A model generated the notes under the pieces. The model saw nothing but the letters and a program-made list of their open reading frames with translations. It was not told the DNA's origin and did no database searches. DNA of 19,524 nucleotides from Mansonella perstans (lineage: Eukaryota; Nematoda; Chromadorea; Rhabditida; Onchocercidae). The DNA lies in the NCBI GenBank assembly GCA_037074765.1, contig JBAMDO010000446.1, forward strand, positions 1 through 19,524, given 5' to 3'. Positions within the stretch are counted from its first letter, which is position 1; the number at the start of each line of letters is the position of its first letter. Made by a program: the position numbers and the translations under genes. This document shows positions 11,632-19,524 of this stretch, in pieces.

Positions 11632-14134
11632 TATTGATCGTTGCAAATTTAATTCATTAAAAAATTTAATTAAACATTTATAAATTATTGCTTCGTAGAA
11701 TTTTTTTGTTTATAAATTGTCATATTGTAGTGTTTCAATATTTTTCTAATATTCAATAAATATTATTGAATTATTCCAGACATTGGTAACGACAACTCTG
11801 AAAGCAGCTGGTGAAAATAATGTTGAAAGCAAACATGATAACAAAAGTAGTATTACATTCAAACAAAAAATGAAAGAAGGAAATTTAAAGTGAAATGTAG
11901 TTTAAAATGAGATTTCTTCAACAATACTCAAAAATTCATAAATGGAAGTTTTGTTCGCAAAAAATTAAATTTTGCTGATACTATAATCTCTTTACTATTA
12001 CAAACAAATCTATTTTATAACAAACATCTGCTTGATAAATTTTGATTTGAACTAGAATTTAGTTTGAAAAATTCTACTTTAATTTTTATAAAAAAATCCA
12101 AGTAATCTTGATTATTAAATTCACCATCGGTTTTAGGGAAATATAAGGGAGCAGAATATGACGATACAATACCGAATTTGAATGATTTGTTGGCCAATTT
12201 ACCGGATGAAATAAATGCTGATTCGTTGCAGAAAATGTTTCATGATTCGGTGGAAAATCGGCGAACTCTTATGCGAAGTTATGACTATTTAATGAATCAG
12301 GTTATTCATACAACAACGTGTTTGGCAATGTCGTTTGCTTTATCAAATGAATGTTAAAAAAAATTTTTAAAAATTTGAAATTTCACGTTTAAATTGAAGA
12401 ACGTAAAAGAATACAGATTTTGGCTTAATTTTTTTATCAAATTGTCGAACAAATTTTCAACAATTTATCAAATTGAAAGAGATTAATATTGAATTGTTAT
12501 TTTTAACACGTTAGCAAAATTTACATTTTATCTATCCAAAAGAATAAAGGATATAAAAATGTGTTAATGCGTAATCAATTAAACGTTTCATTCACGCCAT
12601 ATTACGTTAAATGATGGCGTAATATCATGTAAATATCACTGTTGAACTTACAGGTGAATGAAAATGAAATGACTGAGATGACAACAACGAAGTCATCAGT
12701 TATAAATAGAAAACATAGACGTAGTGATAAAATCAAAACATTCAGGGTATCATCATTTCCTTTTCTTTTCACTTAAAAAGTAATATGTAAACAAAGTTTT
12801 ATAGATTTGTTTACACATTTTTGACAAAGTATTTCAACTATATAAAATTTTAACAACTTGAAAATTTCAAATTAGGAGAAATATTGTAGAAAATAATTTT
12901 CAAACGTTTTTTTTTTAAAAACGAATGTTTGGAGATATCTTGGGATTCACCTCGATTAGCTGATCAGCCATTATTGGAACCTTCTACTGCCAGTTTGGAA
13001 AATAAAAATCATTTGTTGATCCAAAACGCTGATATAATATCGCAGCCGATACATAATGATGCAAATCCGTCACCAATGGTCGCTGGCCAACTGATTATTT
13101 ATGATTTGGATGAAGAACCGCCAATTGCCAGCCAACTAAAAAGAAAAGAAGGTAAAGTTACGACTCAATTAAGTTAACGTTAATTTTTCCGCAATAGAAA
13201 TTAACACAGGTACATTTTTCAGTAATCCCATAACTATTAAATCTTATCACCACTGCCAAATTTTTAATTCAATCTATCGAGCGAATCATTCAGGAATTTC
13301 TTATTGATATTGATGACGCAATCTGCTATTATCTAATAATAATAGCTGGTGATAGCTGTTCTTGTTAAATGCTAATGATAAGTGTTGATGATAGCCATTA
13401 TGACAATTTTCGTGATAAATTATTTTAATTTCAGTTATTATAGCCCATGATGATAACTTATATACACTAACTTTTTTACCACCACAAGCAATGATTAGCT
13501 AATACAATAAGTATTTACGTTTATTTTCAGCGCACACAACAAATAATTGCGTTATCAGCAGAAAAGGTTTATTTATTGTTGCTTCAAGTTTGGGTGCTGT
13601 TTCCACTGCCCTATTTATTTCTTCCTTTTATATGCATCATCGATTATCCAGATTTATAAAGGTAAAGCTAATGCAATTATTTGCATTCTTGTTATGATTT
13701 CAAATTCATACTTTTTATTCTGATAATAAAAGCAAAATAAACTAGACAGCTTCAAAGGGAAGCTAAAAAATTTATCTATTTAGAGGTGGAGTAAAACATA
13801 TTGTTTTTTTAAATTAATTAATTGGCAGGCTAAAGTAGGATTTTCTTTTGTATAATATCTACTGGAAGCTTACCTCATAAAGCATAGTTTATTAATAGAG
13901 TAAAATAGGTAAAAGTAAAGCACCAACTTAATTTTTCTAGCACAACAAAGCATTTCATATTAAACGATTATTAATAATTTGAATTAATCATACAATGATA
14001 TAATATTTCAAGGATATGATTAATCGATTGATAAGACTTACCTGCAAATATTTTTTTGAATGAAACAAGAATTATTTACGATTCAAACATGCATAAATCA
14101 ATAGACTGATTTCCATTTTCAGAATCTTCATTAG
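7501..14134 (+). CDS. Cuticlin-like ZP-domain membrane protein, long form
   Basis: Sixteen exons: 7501-7518, 7686-7812, 8179-8306, 8803-8856, 9057-9145, 9866-10032, 10299-10377, 10487-10652, 10930-11132, 11424-11583, 11780-11846, 12137-12300, 12654-12746, 12935-13151, 13531-13661 and 14123-14134. Phases match throughout, giving 624 residues. Residues 1-19 look like a signal peptide (MNLSKF-ILLLVMHNAAAV). The ZP domain covers about 26-280. ZP-N has C32, C62, C84 and C123; ZP-C has C155, C192, C204, C222, C260, C265, C272 and C280. Typical cuticlin wording is visible: GRIYTKG, SFHTLFVTKVDQAFHVKC, KNCYVTDG, FKFADRPAVWFFCQIQMC and PPLC. A polar spacer (281-492), a basic furin-like site RKHRR (493-497), IIYDLDEEPP and a transmembrane helix (590-612) follow. 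Such proteins polymerise through the ZP domain into apical extracellular matrix and cuticle after ectodomain release. Weak points: exon 1 donor GTTACC, exon 10 donor GTTCTG, the exon 14 acceptor (12889 is an alternative, also in phase) and the last exon. Confidence 0.75.
8415..8522. repeat. Degenerate GAATTTT/TTCGAA-rich tract in intron 3
   Basis: The words TTGAATTTT, TTTCGAAA and TTCGAATTT recur at irregular intervals inside the intron between exons 3 and 4 of the ZP gene. It looks like decayed simple sequence; no function is suggested. Confidence 0.4.
9146..9865 (+). other. Large intron 5 of the ZP gene with GA-rich microsatellite
   Basis: This is the longest intron (720 nt), bounded by GTATAT and TTTCAG. 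A purine-rich GAGAGA/GAAAGA tract occupies about 9376-9417. The open frame at 9282-9572 runs through this low-complexity tract and has no domain resemblance, so it is not a gene. Confidence 0.7.
10081..10176. repeat. Imperfect tandem repeat with 40-bp period in intron 6
   Basis: ACGGTAGTACCTGTCATCCA at 10081-10100 recurs as ACGATAGTGCCTGTCATTCA at 10121-10140 (17 of 20 identical). A further degenerate unit, CAGTAGTGCTTGCC...ATACGGTAG, lies at about 10143-10169. The tract is visibly less AT-rich than the surrounding intron. It may be a small minisatellite. Confidence 0.65.
11755..11760 (+). terminator. Poly(A) signal for the short ZP isoform
   Basis: A canonical AATAAA lies about 125 nt after the TAG at 11629-11631 and inside the intron between exons 10 and 11 of the long form, 20 nt before the exon 11 acceptor. 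Its position would allow premature cleavage and polyadenylation. AATAAA is common by chance in this DNA. Confidence 0.4.
12594..12625. repeat. Overlapping inverted repeats in intron 12
   Basis: ACGCCAT (12594-12600) pairs with ATGGCGT (12614-12620). The overlapping ATATTACG (12599-12606) pairs with CGTAATAT (12618-12625). The two stems are mutually exclusive and lie 30-60 nt before the exon 13 acceptor, so they could influence splicing, though that is speculative. Confidence 0.55.
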
Positions 14135-14232
14135 AATTATGTGTATGTGACAGAATCGACCAACTGCAAACGTTACAACGAAACAATTTTGATCAACAAA
14201 AATTATTGAATGCAAAGCATTTAAGTCAATGA
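14123..14232 (+). CDS. Alternative last exon of the ZP gene (frame uncertain)
   Basis: After a textbook acceptor (CCATTTTCAG) the frame entered with one carried base reads ESSLELCVCDRIDQLQTLQR and on to ...NAKHLSQ before TGA, 35 residues of coiled-coil-like, Gln/Leu-rich sequence that looks genuinely coding. The main donor after exon 15 (13662) enters this exon in phase 0 instead and stops after Asn-Leu-His. An internal donor at 13567 (AAAAG|GTTTAT) would enter in the right phase. It would remove the membrane helix and give a soluble protein of about 625 residues. Confidence 0.4.
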
Positions 14233-14383
14233 GAAACTCTGAAAAACAAATGCAATTAAGCTATAATTAGTTAAAAGCGCTTATTAAATATAAGTGAAAA
14301 GAACTAATTTAAATTTCAGTTAAATTTGTATCTTTTAAAAAACTTTCTTCTGAAACTTTCACCAAATATGGAAGTATTATAAT

Positions 14384-14389
14384 AATAAA
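14384..14389 (+). terminator. Poly(A) signal for the long ZP transcripts
   Basis: AATAAA lies about 150 nt after the last candidate stop (14232). A second AATAAA is at 14457-14462. Either could end the long transcripts; the assignment rests on position only. Confidence 0.4.
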
Positions 14390-14655
14390 TTATTACTATT
14401 TATAAAAAACTAAAGTATGCTTCATGTATTGATATGAGCAATTTGTTCAAAATCAAATAAATTGATTTAGAACACTCTCACAATAGTTTGCATATGCTCT
14501 TTGATTTTATTATGGAAGCAAATAATTTTGTTGTAGCTAATAAAAAATTAATCATTTACATATTTGGTTCAATTTAAATTTTAATCTCAAACAAATTTTT
14601 TTTCAGTGTAATATTTAATTGCTGCATTTTTTGTATTTTAATAATCATTGAAATA

Positions 14656-15658
14656 ATGAAGAGTTTATTCCGCAAAGCTTCTCGGTGAAGCAAAAAATAG
14701 TACTTTAAATTCGTAAAGATTTTCAAAAAAAGCACCAAATTTGCGAAAAGCATGGAGGTGTTATTGGTTTTTGTATATGTGTTGTGTTAAATAGATCTAA
14801 CTAATTAGTGATAAATGCATTTAATGATGACACCTACAATTTTTTGTATGATAAAATATGATTCAATTGTTACTTTTAATATTACCTCTAATTAGAATAG
14901 TGAAAAAGAGAACTGTGAAGAGATGGAACGAAAGAATTCAAAGTCTTAAAGTTAATTAATTAATTCTTGCTGCAATTTTTGTAATTCTTTTGAATTATTT
15001 TTGATTTGATTCAACGATAATTAAGATTTTATTTAAAAACTTCTGTTATATATTTTAAATGCAAATGTGGCAGACTATTTTCACCTTGTTCTTTTTGATT
15101 CTAATTTTAAGAAATAATTAAACAACCCGTTCTCTTTTTTTTCAGCAATGCATTTGATAAAAAAAGAAACAATAAAAGATGGTTGAGGTTGGGGAGGAAA
15201 TATAGGTCATGATCCTAAAGAGGAAGTTTTGATTTATTTTGTTGAACATATGGGTCGTACCAGCTGGACGACCTGTTCCATTTATTTATTCCCAATACAT
15301 ATTTACTAATTCACACCCAAACTGTCTTTTTTTACTACAAAATTATGATCAGAGAATTTTAAAAAATCATTGGTACCATCGTGGCACCAAACCCTCTTTC
15401 TTTTTTTTCGACAGTTTCTTCCCGCAGTAAATTTTTATTGAGGTTTTCCGTTGAAAATGGAAATGCACCAAATCAAACTCGTTTTTGCTTATTTTCTCAA
15501 AAGATATTGAAAATTTATCAGATAATTGTTCATTCAATTAGCATTATCGATGAAATACATGATGGAAAGAGTGAGTTAGCTCAATTACATATCACTGATA
15601 TGTGCTGCTTCTAGCGAACTTCGATGATCCATCGCTGACAATCCATGATATTTATTAA
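14656..15658 (+). CDS. Candidate four-exon gene with basic N-terminus, family unknown
   Basis: Exons 14656-14684, 15146-15205, 15428-15570 and 15615-15658 join in phase into 91 residues. A good acceptor (TTTTTTTTCAG, ending 14606) lies 49 nt before the ATG and could be a trans-splice site. Exon 2 follows CTCTTTTTTTTCAG, and exon 3 ends at an excellent donor (GTGAGT). The N-terminus is strongly basic (MKSLFRKASR, then FDKKRNNKRWLRLGRKY). The middle has VENGNAPNQTRFC with an N-glycosylation-like sequon. The end is NFDDPSLTIHDIY. The last intron would be only 44 nt; without it the frame ends at 15614 instead. The frame is also open upstream of the ATG to 14607 with a hydrophobic stretch. I recognise no family, and chance assembly of short open segments remains a real possibility. 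An AATAAA lies at 15790-15795. Confidence 0.3.
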
Positions 15659-16506
15659 ATTCTGTTTTTGAAATTATAAAATTTTTCAAAACAATTCATT
15701 TAATTATCCTCGGAATCTGGCGATTTCATTTGTGAAGTTTATTGAATTTTTCCAAAGCTGGAATAGCGCTGAATCTAAAAATAAGGAAAAATAAACGTTG
15801 AAAGTGATTTCGCAATGAATACTGAATTTGGGAAGTAATTTTGAAGTAAGCAAATAGTTCTAATTAATTATCATTTAGTCTTAATCAGTAGTTCCATTTA
15901 ATTACCTTCCCGAATCGAACCGCTCTGTGATAGGAAATATTAACAGATTTCTTGTCAAAGTTTAGCACAAAAATTTGCGGAATGCGATTAATAATTCAAA
16001 ATTTTTTTTGTACAATTTAATAATTGTAAAATTTATTATCTGGGAAATAAAAAAAAAATGTTTCAATTCAAGTTTGTTAATCGTTCATTGCATTCAATAA
16101 ATTAGTAATTATGATAGCTCATCTATTCCTAATTAGACATTTATTCATACATTTCCTGTCATATCGAGGTAATTAATCTTAATTACCAGTTAATCAGTTT
16201 TCTCGTTAATATTTCACTTGAAATATTGCAATTTTTCTCACAAATAAATAAGCTAATATTGTATTTAAATTACTACATTACGCGCATGTGCAAAGTTTTT
16301 GATTGATTTTAAAATGGAAAAGTACTTCATTTCAAAATTTTCAACGATTTAGCATGCACACATGCATAACATATACATATCGAACATAGTCAACCTATTC
16401 ATCTCAAACATACGTTAATATTACGGATGCTTTCTTTATCCAGTCCATGTCCAACATGACATCTCGTCTCAATCAACTATCAACATTTTCCGTAATTTCA
16501 ATATTT

Positions 16507-16584
16507 GTATGTGTGTGTTTTTGTCTGTGTTGCGCATCTATGTGTATGTCTGTTTATGTGTATCTGTAGTATGTATGTATAAAA
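16507..16584 (+). promoter_or_regulatory. GT-rich tract followed by TATA-like element
   Basis: A degenerate TGTGTGT/TGTATGT tract of about 70 bp runs into TATAAAA at 16578-16584, then into a less AT-rich stretch (about 16585-16760). This could be the core promoter of a gene whose exons lie downstream, but it could equally be a plain microsatellite. No coding exon follows convincingly within the window. Confidence 0.3.
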
Positions 16585-17652
16585 CGACCCGTATTTTCTG
16601 GAATTTGGGGCAATCAGATTCGCCTGATGCATCATCGTTGATTCGGACATCAACTACCATATCGTTGTGATTACCATCAGTTGTACTTCACTACCATTAT
16701 TCTGTGTCCCTTCATTTTGAAATTGCAACCTGCATTACTTCAATTGTTTAATGATGCCCTATTCCTGAATTCTATTCATGATTCGATGGAAATAACATTG
16801 AGAGTTCTGTCTAGGATTCCTTAAAGTTTTACCAGGTAGATTTTCAACTGTTAATCAAATAGACTTTTTAGATTCATTCATACATCCGCGAATTGAAATA
16901 ACATTTTAGTTTTTTAAATTCCCAAATTCTAGAACTTGAAATATTCCAAAGGTTCTGTCGCGATTAAATGAATCAATGAATTGTTTAAAATTGTTTAAAT
17001 TATAGTTTGATTTATAAATTCGAGAATTTTCGATTCGGACTGGATTTTTTTTAAGCTTTTCGCTTCCATTGTGAATTCCATTTCAGTCTTGAATTTAATT
17101 CAATGCAATTCATATTTCATGCATAATTCTATCAATCCGATTGTCTATGCACATTTTTCTTCAATTCTCTTATCATTTATGTCGAATGTTATCCAAGAAA
17201 TTTTATCAATTTTATCAATAACGTATCACTAAAAATTCTTGTCATCTAACATAAATATCATTTGCCATATTTTTACTCCAAAACGAATACTTCAAAATAC
17301 TTCGAAAACTTCTTTTAACAATTACATACTTCCGAAAGTAAAACATCATTTATCGTATTTGTTCAGTGCATTAAATGCATGATTCAACTACAGTAATGAA
17401 ATTTTCGCAAATGGCAACAAATGAAAAAAGGAAATTAAAAAAAATGAACGAATGAAAAAAATTGAAGAACATCAGAAGATATTTTTCAAACATTTTCATC
17501 GTTATTTTCAAATTTTAAATTTCAATCTTTTTTTCATCTTTTCCAATCAAGCAATTTTGTTCACAGATATATGAAGGTAAATAAATTCCACCATTTCTGT
17601 TCTACTTTCTACACAGATTAAGAAAATTGTTTTTTATATGTTACCGCTCAGC

Positions 17653-17675
17653 TGCTGGCCGTATTGGTGCCAGCA
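17653..17675. repeat. GC-rich 7-bp hairpin in AT-rich DNA
   Basis: TGCTGGC (17653-17659) pairs with GCCAGCA (17669-17675) across a 9-nt loop. The segment 17644-17680 is clearly richer in G and C than anything within a kilobase. It begins about 25 nt after a CACAG acceptor-like site, so it may mark a short exon or a conserved element. Confidence 0.45.
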
Positions 17676-18115
17676 ACTAGTGCATTTTATCGCAAATGTT
17701 ACATTTAATTACTTTCAAATTCGATCATTTTTCTTCTCTTCTAATTTTTCAACCACTTTACCAACACTATTCCTTAAAAACACTCATGGCAGTATATTCC
17801 GGGAGGAGAGAGAAGTAGAGGAGCGAGACGGAACTCTTTAATAACTTTTGTACAAAATTTGAATTTTAGTCTATTTATTTGTTGTTTGGCAATAATTTTA
17901 CTAATTTTTCTTTGCATTAGCACTTTTTTTTATAATCATTTTAACAATTTGAAATAATTTGGAATCATTTCATATTTTCTTTAAATTAATTTTGAAATCA
18001 TTTATTTAACCTTTATTATTCCATGCTTTCATATGAGGTTTCAATATTTTTCCGCTTTTGCATTTTCATCACTTACTTCTTGCAAAATAATGAAATGTTA
18101 TTCTTGTTTCTTAAA

Positions 18116-18214
18116 ATGACATTTCAGCTTGTAATTATTGTTTCAATTACATCGAGTTTCTGTTATTGCCAAATCTGTAATGATGCCATGCAGTTCCATT
18201 TATTCACTTTATAA
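18116..18214 (+). CDS. Short ORF with signal-peptide-like N-terminus
   Basis: Thirty-two codons start at the ATG at 18116. They encode a hydrophobic leader (MTFQLVIIVSITSSFCYC) with a plausible cleavage site, followed by QICNDAMQF and a TAA at 18212-18214. The Cys-x-x-Cys start after a leader resembles the first exon of small secreted nematode proteins. A donor-like GTAATG lies inside it at about 18178, but no matching downstream exon is evident. No trans-splice acceptor is close upstream, so confidence is low. Confidence 0.2.
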   Translation: MTFQLVIIVSITSSFCYCQICNDAMQFHLFTL

Positions 18215-18413
18215 CAAACAGAAATATTTTCTATCGGATAATTCTGATCGGTAAACTCTCGATTATCTGATCAATCAAACATTTATTTATTTACATCAAA
18301 ATAAATTTATAGCACAGTTTTTTTTCCGAAGTAGGTCAAAAATTTGACGACAGAAATTTGGGAATTATTTACGGCAGCATAAACATATGTTATAGTCTCT
18401 GTATAAGAGAAAA

Positions 18414-18577
18414 CGATAATAATAGTAACAATAATAACAACTATTATGATTGTTCCTCATTATTATAATTGTCATTATTCTCATTACTTATTATCACGAT
18501 TGTTGCTATTAGCGTTATAGCTGTCATTACTATGATTATGATTATTACTGTTAATGTTGTTGCTATTATTATTATTT
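18414..18577. repeat. Degenerate ATT/AAC-type triplet tract
   Basis: About 160 bp built from AAT, AAC, ATT and GTT-like triplets. The tract starts with purine-rich units (ATAATAATAGTAACAATAA) and switches to the complementary sense (TTGTTGCTATTATTATTATT) towards the end, so the two halves are partly complementary. It looks like an expanded and decayed microsatellite. Confidence 0.6.
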
Positions 18578-19524
18578 CATTTATTCAAAACTTTATTAAA
18601 ATCAATTAAAACGAAATACTTTCGGCTACCGGAATATTTTCATATAAATCAAGTGGTCCCTGGTCAAGAAAAGGCTTAGGAACTAATCTATTTCTATGCA
18701 ACCCTAATCATCCTCATTATTTTGAAATATAACTTTGACATTTAATTTCGGCAAGGATCACTTCCTGAAATATTTCGTCGCGAAAGAATTTGCCATTATA
18801 GAGGTATACCTAACGGATATATCATCATCTGTATCTCGGTAAAACTCTCAATATTAAATCAGCTCAAAACTTCTTCTCCTTTCTAAACTACTAAGCTTTA
18901 AAAGTATATATCTTTCAAACTGTAAATTAATAATTAAAGTGAGCATAATTAATTATGAACAAACAGTATCAGAATATCATGATAATACAAGTTTTTTGAA
19001 GTACCAATGATTTGATATAAATTGATCCAAAACTTTGTCTTGTTTCTTTCTAATCATTTTTTTCTCTCGACGAAATGTAACAATAATCTTGAAATTGTCA
19101 CAATTAACAAATTAAAAACTTTTTAAAAAAATTCAAACTTCCAAATAACAATTTTAAATTTAAGCAATTATTTTTGCAACAAAATCAAATAATCAATAAA
19201 TAAATTTCACTTACTTCAGACAATTTAGTTTGCTCTTTTTTTTCATTTTTTGTCTACAACTTATTTATATTCCATTTGTTTATTTTACAAATAGTATCCT
19301 GAAAATTGCATCTCATTTACAGAGTGAACGGTACTGAATGCTTACCTATATTTACCTATTTACTCTTCCACAACCACTTCATTTCTCTGCTTGACAATTT
19401 TGCCTGCTTGTTGTAACAATGTATGAAATCCGGTTTTCTATGCTTTTTCTCTCATCGTTATATTTTTATTTCATCTTTACTAATTTTATTTTTAACGACC
19501 ATTCTAGTAACTTTTATCTTAATT

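Larger units (their letters stand above)
15659..19524. other. Downstream region, no confident gene
   Basis: Nearly 3.9 kb of AT-rich DNA. Open frames at 17638-17841 and 18023-18214 are short. The first has unnatural composition; the second contains the signal-peptide-like ORF listed separately. The near-terminal segment 19321-19410 follows a TTTACAG acceptor and is open in one frame for 30 codons, but it has no partner exon in the window. The rest shows simple-sequence tracts and no RNA gene that I can fold by eye. Confidence 0.5.

Noticed and set aside
15148..15309. ATG-initiated frame interrupted by a single in-frame TGA at 15184, with Gly before and after it, suggesting a selenoprotein
   Set aside because: The spliced frame overlapping it (15146-15205) has better exon borders, no selenoprotein family is recognised, and I see no convincing SECIS element downstream. 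A single TGA in a short chance ORF is the simpler explanation.
15905..15930. GAATCGAACC resembling the reverse complement of a tRNA T-loop (B box)
   Set aside because: The bases flanking the loop do not pair into a five-base T stem, and no acceptor or anticodon arm can be drawn around it.
17660..17690. Minus-strand reading LVAGTNTASS, reminiscent of the cystatin QVVAG loop
   Set aside because: The frame has a stop immediately upstream and another a few codons later, with no other cystatin features.

Overview
The window is AT-rich eukaryotic DNA, most likely from a nematode. Introns are spliced at TTTTCAG/TTTCAG-type acceptors with almost no branch-site spacing. The coding is split into many short exons separated by introns of roughly 50-720 nt. 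The two recognisable products are families typical of worms: a secreted phospholipase A2-like protein and a cuticlin-type zona pellucida (ZP) protein. The fairly long introns and strong AT bias would fit a filarial or other parasitic clade, but the sequence alone does not fix the genus.

Layout. Positions 1-2469 hold no gene I can support, only small repeats including a perfect 14-bp hairpin. A four-exon phospholipase A2-like gene lies at 2470-3906 (+). Positions 3907-6515 hold nothing convincing. A weak three-exon acidic mini-ORF candidate lies at 6530-7504. The main gene runs from 7501 to about 14134/14232 (+). It is a ZP/cuticlin-like apical matrix protein with a signal peptide, a ZP domain with 12 conserved-type cysteines, a long acidic/Ser-Thr spacer, a dibasic (furin-like) site, a transmembrane helix and a short tail, in 16 exons. 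Its 3' half shows signs of alternative ends. One is an early stop with its own intronic poly(A) signal and a different hydrophobic C-terminus. The other is a possible internal donor that would remove the main membrane helix. Positions 14656-15658 contain a phase-compatible four-exon candidate of unknown family with a very basic N-terminus. From 15659 to the end I see mostly non-coding DNA: a GT-rich tract with a TATA-like element, a GC-richer hairpin, a short ORF with a signal-peptide-like start, and an ATT/AAC triplet tract.

Both solid genes encode secreted or surface proteins and lie on the same strand, but 3.6 kb of non-coding DNA separates them and nothing suggests an operon. The exon phases of both models were checked by hand and are consistent throughout, except at the very last ZP exon, where the most gene-like frame does not match the most obvious donor. 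That discrepancy and the alternative C-termini are the most interesting things here.
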